Assembly: GCF_032854445.1 (NCBI RefSeq)
Contig: NC_088304.1
Coordinates: forward strand, 25,681,704-25,745,703
Direction: 5' to 3'
DNA length: 64,000 bases
Source: Liolophura sinensis
Taxonomy: Eukaryota > Mollusca > Polyplacophora > Chitonida > Chitonidae
The notes under the pieces were generated by a model. It made no database searches. It worked only from the letters and a program-made list of their open reading frames with translations, and was not told the origin of the DNA. A program made the translations under genes and the position numbers. This document shows positions 56,521 to 64,000 of this stretch, piece after piece. Position 1 is the stretch's first letter, and the number at the start of each line of letters is the position of its first letter.

Positions 56521-56834
56521 CCGTCTTTTCTAAGCACTATGTGGGAAACAGATTTGAAATGACTGACAGGTGTAAACACCCTAAGCAATGTTTCTGAAAG
56601 GCAATTGTTTATAACGTTACTTCTGTTGTAGGTGATAACTTAGACAAACGGCTTTATGTATCAGTCCACTGCAAGGCAGACTATTTATATCTGGCGGCTT
56701 GTGAATAATCCTTTCCTTAAAAGGAGCGGATTTTGGAAGGATGAAGGTAACCTACTGTTTTGATTCATTTTGGCTTAGCGTAGAATTTATCTCAATTTGT
56801 TATGGCCGGACACAATGTCACTCAAATTTGCAGT

Positions 56835-56925
56835 TCCTGCTTCTCTGCCACGCGCAACTGATTCTCTGCCACGCGCAACTACTTCACTGCCACGTACACC
56901 CGCTTCGCTGCCAAACGCACCTCTA
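56835..56925. repeat. ~21-bp tandem repeat, four units
   Basis: Units vary around TTCTCTGCCACGCGCAACTA. Confidence 0.8.
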
Positions 56926-57454
56926 TTATACACTTAACGTGTCTTTTTGACGACCTTTCTGTTTTCCATTGCATGGACTATTGCCCGAAAATGTAAAAAA
57001 TTGCTGGTAAATGAAGACACAATTAATGAATACTTACCATAATTGTTGAGTTAACACGTCATTTAATACTGAGAGAAAACAATGTAAGATTTTTTTCGTG
57101 CATTTGCTGAGTATAATTGCTTGGATATTAACACCTTATACTTCTTGACATACTAAGTACGAAAATAGGATGCATACAAAAAATCATGCAAAGAGAATCA
57201 GTGAACAGTTTCCAATATGCATGTTCTAGCTAACTGAAATCAGTATTCAAATTGTAAACTATGTTAGCCGATAAAAACTTTCGAATCCAGGTTATGTTGT
57301 CTTCGTCTTCAATTCTACGGGTGAAGGCCTGTCAGCAGGTTGTGTGTTTCCTCCGGGCTGTGCCCGCTTTCCGACATCATAAGGCTGGCCACCTTTGAAT
57401 TCTTTAATACGACGTAAAACATCAATAAAGAGAATAAATGACCAACAACAACAG
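56926..57454. repeat. R1 fragment and S1 SINE fragment
   Basis: An inverted R1 fragment at about 57150-57265 (AATCATGCAAAGAGAATCAG, TGAACAGTTTCCAATATGCA) is followed by an S1 fragment at about 57320-57440 (CCTCCGGGCTGTGCCCGCTT, TTAATACGACGTAAAACATC). Nothing else recognised. Confidence 0.55.
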
Positions 57455-58250
57455 CATGGCGAGTAAAAACAGCCAAATGGTCACACGTATCTGGTAAAAT
57501 GTAGCCTTTTGTCAACCTCCGGGTTTTGTCGGCTCTAGTCGTGTTCCAATGCTTAAAATTGTTAAAAGTTATGATCCCACAAGTAGAAAAAAGGAGAATT
57601 AGGTAAACAAATGCAATTCATTTGACTTCACTGATGTAGAACACCTAAATCCTGTGTATACATCACATTTAATAAACAATCACATAAAACAATGAAACAT
57701 TCCAATATGAAAGGTATTAACATAGCGAATAGAACTAGAGCAGCGACGACGATGTGATAGTCGGCAAAAGGTCACACGTAACTGGAGAAACACGGCCTCA
57801 GTTGGGGTTTTATTAGAACTTTACACACGTATGATTTGATGGGTTCACATCTTCTACCATATACTTAACGCCACGCAACTCGGCTGCCTAAAGGGGCCCA
57901 GCTATGGTAATCTCCCATGCAGGCAATTAATCAGCTTCCTCATCTGGCTTTACTCTTTATGCTGTAGTCGTTATAATTACTTCTTTGAGTATTACCATTA
58001 GACAGGTAACAAAATGGCGACAAGAGTAACATACCCCAATTGACCGCAAATGTGTTACCTTTTTCATCTTAGTATTTCACAAATCGTTCAATATTTTAGG
58101 AACAGGAAAAGTTTTTTAAAAACCTTGTTTTTTATTATTCGTGAAGCCATTCCAAGCATACGAATTTTTTTACTTACACGGAGGAAGTAAATTTTTATGG
58201 AAAAGAGAGACTGCTGTAATTCACTGGCCACGTCTGGTGGAAGACAAGTA
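57455..58250. repeat. R2 repeat cluster
   Basis: Several R2 pieces: CAAATGGTCACACGTATCTG, GCAGCGACGACGATGTGATA, GCAAAAGGTCACACGTAACT and a reversed GCTTTACTCTTTATGCTGTA. The remaining sequence to 58250 is AT-rich and unassigned. Confidence 0.5.
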
Positions 58251-58489
58251 GCCCCTAACGGTTGTAGGACTGTGGAACCACGGCCATAGCAACACCGTCG
58301 ACCACCTATTGTATTTGATGTCTCGTGAACAGTGAGGGATTTTAAACCGGCATCTAGTGCATTCTAGCTATAGGAAAACTATCACCTTATCCACTTGGCA
58401 CAATAGGAAACTGCATGTATGCTGTCATATACTGGGGCATTATTCCCAACACGTCGGGTATGTACTCATGTAGATATTACTGTGGATAA

Positions 58490-58995
58490 TGTGTGCTGTG
58501 TGACGATTCCAATCAATGTCACATGTTAATACAGCAAAAACTAATGTGTCAAGGTTATCCCATCAAACGCTTTCACTTCAAGTTTTACAGCGAGTATAAT
58601 TCTCTTGTAAGTAAAGATGGACAGGATCTCTGGCGCTCTGCTTCATGATTGACTCTTATTCCGCTTAACCCCGGGCTAAGGTCTGTATATTCATCGTGAT
58701 GAATTGGATTGCCACGTTGCATATATGAACAGCTGCACTCAAAGCGCAACTGAAGCAACATATTGTATTATGGACAACTGATATTCCAGCTCGGTACACG
58801 ATTTGGATACTGATTTCACTCAGTTGCCCGGAATATACTCCGTCATTCCCACATCATCGAAAACTATTGACTGCTTCTCTTTGTACGATTCCGTCCTATT
58901 TTCGTATTTCATATGCTTTCTTAGTTCTTTCGTAGTCTGTGTTATATGTCGGTTTGGGAATTATCTGATTACCACCACATTTCCATTTCCCTTTT
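58490..58995 (+). repeat. Long R1 copy
   Basis: Includes the 5' extension seen before the right R1 of the Penelope element (GTGTGACGATTCCAATCAAT, AATGTGTCAAGGTTATCCCA), then TGAACAGCTGCACTCAAAGC, GATTTCACTCAGTTGCCCGG and CTATTGACTGCTTCTCTTTG. It defines R1 as at least 480 bp. Confidence 0.7.
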
Positions 58996-59308
58996 TCCTT
59001 TCTTGTGCATGGTCTTCTTTATTATCTATCACCGCTGCATTTCCAGTCGTTACACTGTTCAAAGCATACACCATCACACAAGGGGACGGTCAACGATAAA
59101 TCTCTTTCTTAGAATAAATTGCCTCAGACACTGTACACAGAATGGACGTCCATATCTGTTTCTAAAAGGAATCTCAAACCATACCAACTTCAATAGCTGA
59201 CATAGGTCTCTGAATAGTACTCTTCTTGTATTGCACTGACAGTTGCACATGCGTTGCAAGGCTATTTTTCATTTTCACGTTCATACAGCACATCTTAACA
59301 AGTTTCTT

Positions 59309-59393
59309 ACCGATTGTAGTTGTGCCCTGTTGAAAGAAGGTGGATGTCTTTTTTGGGCGCTTAGTAGGTTTAGGTGTTCGATGTTTAAGGATG
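59309..59393 (-). pseudogene. Orphan CTL linker exon, acceptor lost
   Basis: The - strand reads HRTPKPTKRPKKTSTFFQQG then TTTIG, ending with the same donor context (G|gtaagaaacttgttaagatg) as the linker exons of CTL-1 and CTL-2. At the expected acceptor, where CTL-1 has ttttttag|ATGCAACGAC, this copy has cttaaac|ATCGAACAC, so the AG is gone. It lies between the end of CTL-3 and the start of CTL-2, consistent with a leftover of a partial gene duplication. Confidence 0.6.
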
Positions 59394-60005
59394 AAATGAA
59401 CATGGATATACACATAATGAATTATTCCAGTTTTCCAGTCCACTGAAAGATTAACACTCTTCCAAAGAAAAAGCGCATTATACTTTATTAGCTTCTCCGT
59501 TTCGGGGAGCTCACAGGCATTGTATATGCTGCATGCACCCAATAACTATCATCATGCAAGCGTCCAACCTCTCGGTTGCCTTCCAAAACACATCTCAGGA
59601 CTTTCTCTTTTTTTGGCAGAATTTTTGGACTCGAACCTTTAAACTCGTTGGTCAATAACGAAACCAAAGCTGTAGAAGACCACTTGTTTGTTAGGACAAT
59701 AGAAAACAGAAGCCGAAGGCAACCTGTGACTTTAACCATTTATGCGGATAACAATTAAAGAATTCGGAGAAATAAAAAGGAAGAAAAGCCGTCAACAGAT
59801 TACATGTTTATTTAACTACAGTACAGATTCCCATATTCGTATAACAATGGTTAACATTAAAACATCATTTCTGATGAGTCAATTGAAGCCTTCAGGAAAG
59901 GGGTCTAAAGCATAACTTTTTAGATTAATCCAGACTAAAACACAAGTTATGTTAAATAAACACATAGTCGCACGCAGCGCAAAACAAGGTTGTGTATTTA
60001 CATTT

Positions 60006-60142
60006 AAGTCAATATTCCAGGAGACTAAGTCAATATTCCAGGAGACTAAGTCAATATTCCAGGAGACTAAGTCAATATTCCAGGAGACTAAGTCAATATT
60101 CCAGGAGACTAAGTCAATATTCCAGGAGACCAAGTCAATATC
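60006..60142. repeat. 21-bp minisatellite, six full units
   Basis: AAGTCAATATTCCAGGAGAC plus T, repeated at 60006, 60027, 60048, 60069, 60090 and 60111, with a partial seventh. The first five are identical. Both strands are open by chance because 21 is a multiple of three. Confidence 0.97.
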
Positions 60143-60649
60143 CTATCCTGGGCAAATAAAGGTTAGATACATACCAGTAACCCCCTAATTGTACTGGTCA
60201 TATAGGGCTACACTATCAGTGATGGCATAAATACTTATTCTTGTCTCACGGAATACAATTTCTACACATTTGGTTTCCTTTTAGGTTGACACAAATCTGG
60301 AAGAAAAACCAGGCGATCTGAATGTGTCTTCACTACGTTTTCTTGGAAATAAGAAAGTATCATTGAAACGACTACGTTTCCAAAATGGAAATGAGCATGG
60401 GATTTTGATGTCATTCTACATATACAGTCCAGAAATCCCAACATTTTGTTTTGTTTTTGTTGCCTGACAACGCCGTACTGAAAAATATGCAACCTATGAG
60501 ATTGTGGCCAGGTGTATGCGTGATAAAATATGCTATTCAATTCAGTTTATATATTTTACACCGTACTCAAGAACATATCACTTATCCGACAACAGCGAGA
60601 GGCAAGATGCAAAGAATTTTGTACTGATCTTAAATAGCAACAAATATTC

Positions 60650-60860
60650 ATTTAGCGTGATATACGATTTGAATAATGATCTCGCTCATTCCACTTGAAC
60701 ATGCCTTGCGTTTCTTTTCCATCATAACGGCTTCTCTTTGCATGATTCTTTTCGTACTTTAAATACTTTCTTAGTTCTTTGGTGGTTTATGTTAAACGTC
60801 TTTTTTATGAATTGTTCTTGCCATTATTTATCTGGAGCGTCCAAATTAGTTGACGTCTGC
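60650..60860 (+). repeat. R1 dispersed repeat copy
   Basis: GATATACGATTTGAATAATG, CTTCTCTTTGCATGATTCTT and TTTCTTAGTTCTTTGGTGGT in R1 order. Confidence 0.6.
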
Positions 60861-61342
60861 AGTGCTAATGTCTGTGTCGATATGAATATGCTATTCGACA
60901 GCCAGGAAGAAGAGCAAATTCTTCACGTCCACATAAACGGGAAATAACTATGCAGAAACGAATATGCTATTCGGCAGGCGTGTACGCAAAAGCTGGGCAA
61001 AAGAAGTGAAAACTAGTCTTCGCTTAGGTATATGCTATTTGCGAACTATAAGCATCTGCAAAGACTCAACAAAGTAAGACAATTCAAGTTTCAACGAAAA
61101 ATAACAGAAAAAACATGACAATTCAAGTCTCAACGAAAAATAACAAAAAACTGAGTCTCCACGTAATATAAATACGCTATCCAGAGCCGTAAAAAGTGCT
61201 AAGGATTGGTATATTCATGTGGACAAATACATGTATAAATAAAACTAGTAAGCTCTTCAATAGTTACAGCTAAGGAAGTCCTTTTTTTCATGTCACCATG
61301 ACAAAAACAAGCAAGCAATGTATCAGAAATGTCCATAAGAAC

Positions 61343-61578
61343 TTAATATTCATAACTTATCCAAACTGTAGAACCAACGACAGAGTTCGCTCCTTTGCTT
61401 CTCGCTCTCTCCTCGTCACAATACAGAGCACATGTTTCAGGTGGAAAATGATTCAACAGTTCGCAGCATTCTTCGTCAGTACAGATTCGTGCGCAGCGTG
61501 TCACGTCTGTCTCAGCGTGCAAGACGTCAGGCTTAGCCTTCAGCTTTGGACTGAACACCCTGTTGATGTGTTTGACAC
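61343..61578 (-). CDS. CTL-3 terminal exon: PAN/apple-like Cys-rich domain
   Basis: Acceptor catttgtcag|GT, phase 1, ending in TAA. It encodes 78 residues beginning GVKHINRVFSPKLKAKPDVL, then CARICTDEECCELLNHFPPE and TCALYCDEERAR, ending VWISYEY. Length and cysteine spacing equal those of the CTL-1 exon at 18267-18502. It is preceded on the - strand by the short linker exon at 62865-62915 with matching phase. Confidence 0.88.
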
Positions 61579-61719
61579 CTGACAAATGAAGTAAAACTGA
61601 CCTAGTGAATAGAAATTATAATGAAAAGGTAGTAATATATCACCGTTCGAATTCTTGGTTATTGTAAGAAGACATCAATTCACTGAGTTATTTAAACATT
61701 GTCGAAGACCGTAATCAAG

Positions 61720-62725
61720 AACCATATAATAGTGCATGGAGAATAAAACCAAAGCAGTGATGACAGTGTGACAGTTGGCAAATGGTCCCTCGAAACCAGT
61801 GATATCCAGCCTCTTGTCATTTTACCTCAGTATATGGTTTTATTCCCTCTGTGCATATAAAAGTTAAGAAAGCAAAAACAAAATTTTAACGTCATTATTA
61901 CCATGATTTAAGCAGAATTCTGGGAAAAACTGTTCTGTTGTCATCACATTCAAGGAAACGACGACAATCTATCTCACGGGTTAACCAAGTTGAAATTGTT
62001 TCGTCAGGTACAGGGCAAACCTTCCAACGAGCGGGAGGTGAACTTGAACTCGTAACCTTATTCACCAGTGCAGTCAGCTAGTGTGATTGCATCCATACAA
62101 GACACATATGGCATTTTGACATTGGACTTGTTAATGTTTCATCGTTGAGCTGTGCGAGGATTATGCTTCTGGTATCTTGTATGTGAAGCCTTTACCTCAT
62201 CTGTTTCGAAGAGATAGTCTTTGTTTGAAATATTAGGAATTATTTCGTGTTATTTTATACAATGCTACTTTTTAACTAATATATAGATTAATATGAAACA
62301 ATGATGGAAATTCCTGTAAAATTCCAGGAGATTGAACCTTAACTGGTAATATACAGCCTTCTCTCAATTTACCTCAGTCAGGGCTTCTTTCCAACTGATC
62401 ATGTAAACGCTTAAACAGTAGCAACTTACACGTCTCCTTGCACCATAGCTTAAGCAAAATTAGGTAACAAAAATGCAGTAATGTTTGCAATTCATAAGAC
62501 GTCAGTGGTATATAATTACTCAAACGGCTGTCTTGTCATCACATTTAACATACAGCAACATTAAAACAATGCACAGAAACCTAACGTAACCAGTAAAATA
62601 CGCCCTTCTCATTTTAGCTCACCTCAGCCAGGCTATATTCCACCTGTTCAAATAAATACTTAAATAACAGTAAATTACACGCTGCTTTATAGCACCATGG
62701 CTTGAGCAGAAATTTGCAAAAAAAT
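61720..62725 (+). repeat. R2 dispersed repeat pieces in the CTL-3 intron
   Basis: Blocks at 61730-61940 (GCAGTGATGACAGTGTGACA, CAAATGGTCCCTCGAAACCA) and 62325-62720 (TTACCTCAGTCAGGGCTTCT, AACGTAACCAGTAAAATACG). No exon in between. Confidence 0.55.
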
Positions 62726-62864
62726 TACAAACGTTAGATTCTTGTGAATGAATCTGTGATAGTGTGAGGACCTTTATCCGTGGTCACTTTTGAATACCAG
62801 ACACCAATGTAAAACGATGAAACTAGACACATTCTTTACTGGTATTCAGGCTGATACAACTTAC

Positions 62865-62915
62865 CTTTATACTTTCTCGACCGCCTACGTGGCTTTGCTG
62901 TCATCGGCGATGTAA
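62865..62915 (-). CDS. CTL-3 exon: short phase 1-1 linker
   Basis: Acceptor tgtttcacag|TT, donor AAAG|gtaagt, 51 bp, encoding VTSPMTAKPRRRSRKYK. Same length, phases and position as the CTL-1 exon at 15398-15448, but strongly basic (RRRSRK), which could be a furin-type cleavage or matrix/heparin-binding site. Confidence 0.75.
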
Positions 62916-63576
62916 CTGTGAAACAAATGACAGTAGTGGATAAAATGTGAGCTCATCCCTACATTGGTTTAATTATGTGGCATCCGCTTGTCGCCAAGCA
63001 GAATCAGCCAACGCAAAGACCGTTTGCCATAATGATGTGTCTCTATACTTTGGTGGACATTCTCAAACATCTTATTCACTTTCGTAGTCAATACTGGGAC
63101 TGTTTGAGGGTTTTTTTCTCGAGGGTGTGGAGATGACCGAATATTTGTTATAGTCCAAATTAATATTTGAACTTTACTACAAATCTACGTCTTTCATTAG
63201 GTAGCGGAATTTAAAGAAACTCCTAACTGCTTGTAGTTGTCCAACCATTGTGATGTACATGTCTCAGTTGTGGTTGTAAGGTATAAATTTACATAAAACA
63301 TATCGATGTTTCCCATATGAAGCTATATACGCCAATTGAAAGAAACTGTTGACATGATTAGATTGAAATTCTATTGTGAATTATGCACATCCATTTTCAA
63401 CACAGAGCAACTAAATTTTAATTGTTTATCTTTGTCGAGGTACATTTACTTCACCCTATAGAGCGGCTTTATGGAGTTTTTCATTCATCCCAACATTGTT
63501 CTTCCTCTGAAAACTATTTTTTCAATTATGGTCAAACACTTAAAAATATACTTAAAGAAATGCGCAAGGCCTATAC

Positions 63577-63633
63577 CTGATGTTGATCAATTGAGTGCTG
63601 TTGTAATAGCCGACGCTGCTGTTGTGGTTCCTT
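63577..63633 (-). CDS. CTL-3 exon: Thr-rich linker with an in-frame TGA
   Basis: Acceptor ttttattgcag|AA, donor ATCAG|gtatag, 57 bp, phase 1-1. It encodes EGTTTAASAITTALN, then TGA (63587-63589), then STS. The Thr-rich composition fits the stalk region. If spliced as predicted, the TGA would truncate CTL-3 before its Cys-rich domain. The exon may be skipped, which its symmetric phase allows, or the gene may be inactive. The sequence to its right (63720-63870) duplicates that right of the 62865 exon. Confidence 0.5.
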
Positions 63634-64000
63634 CTGCAATAAAAATAGAAAGTACATAGAGATACATCAATATGGTAAACGTATTATGGTACGCCAGCGC
63701 TTCCCGAGGTCCGTTATACAAACCCGCTACGCCAAGTACGTCCATCATGATGTGTCCCTATACTTTGGTAAACTTTGCCAAACATCTTATTCACATTCGC
63801 AGTCAGTAATGGGACTGTACTTTAGGGAGGTAGGGGGTTGGGGGTTGGTTTTGAGGGTGTGGAGATGACAGGCTAGTATTATTCGTTAAACTGAATGCAG
63901 TTTAATACTGTAGGAGAAATAGTTCATTTCAGAGATCGTTTTAAAATTACAAGTGGAAATCACGCAGAAATCAACCTCCCATGATCAAGTAAGTGAAAAA

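Noticed and set aside
59879-60188. Open frames on both strands with seven-residue repeats
   Set aside because: They come from the 21-bp minisatellite, whose length is a multiple of three; no splice or start context.
63587-63589. TGA as selenocysteine in CTL-3
   Set aside because: No redox motif around it, and the family has no selenoprotein history; a nonsense change or a skipped exon is simpler.

Overview
This is a repeat-rich piece of animal nuclear DNA. Its coding sequence lies in short exons with GT/AG boundaries, and transposable-element relics fill most of the rest. The short tRNA-derived elements with (AAAT)n tails, the Penelope-like elements, the RNase H-bearing LINEs and the lectin/PAN-type secreted proteins suggest a mollusc, probably a bivalve. 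That assignment is inference. There are no rRNA genes, functional tRNA genes or prokaryotic operons.

The host genes form a small cluster of secreted C-type-lectin-like proteins. CTL-1 is on the + strand, with exons at 1997-2272, 4690-4851, 5063-5164, 15398-15448 and 18267-18502; its signal-peptide exon was not found. CTL-2 is on the - strand, with a signal peptide at 52616-52667, lectin exons at 51360-51632 and 38810-38974, and a repeat-rich linker at 36519-36689; its 3' end is unresolved. CTL-3 enters from beyond position 64000 on the - strand, with linker exons at 63577-63633 and 62865-62915 and a terminal Cys-rich exon at 61343-61578. Almost all exons are symmetric (phase 1-1), so they can be duplicated or skipped without changing frame. 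An orphan PAN-like exon (22364-22577, -) and an orphan linker exon (about 59310-59393, -) belong to the same environment.

Between the lectin exons, 41.7-48.5 kb holds two divergent genes. A short + strand gene (41732-43454) carries the domain known from the intracellular C-terminus of the P2X7 receptor. A - strand THAP-domain gene (48456 down to about 44516) resembles a Kolobok-type transposase and has several disabling lesions. Each has a TGACGTC-type CREB/ATF motif upstream.

Mobile DNA: a Ty3/Gypsy relic (6509-7565); three LINE copies on the - strand (7572-12118, about 25340-30350, about 31150-35510); a Tc1-type transposon nested in the first LINE (7803-9333); a Penelope-like element with long flanking repeats (about 12430-14820) that is itself invaded by a SINE; a PIF/Harbinger relic split by a SINE (about 55780-56520); two tRNA-derived SINE families; and two dispersed repeat families, called R1 and R2 here. 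R1 appears to be the terminal repeat of the Penelope-like element. R2 I cannot name.

The most unusual structure is at 22881-24752: 1.87 kb made almost entirely of an AT-rich palindromic motif whose orientation flips midway. It is bounded by 9-bp direct repeats and inserted precisely inside a 51-bp tandem array. It looks like a foldback-type mobile element that I do not recognise.
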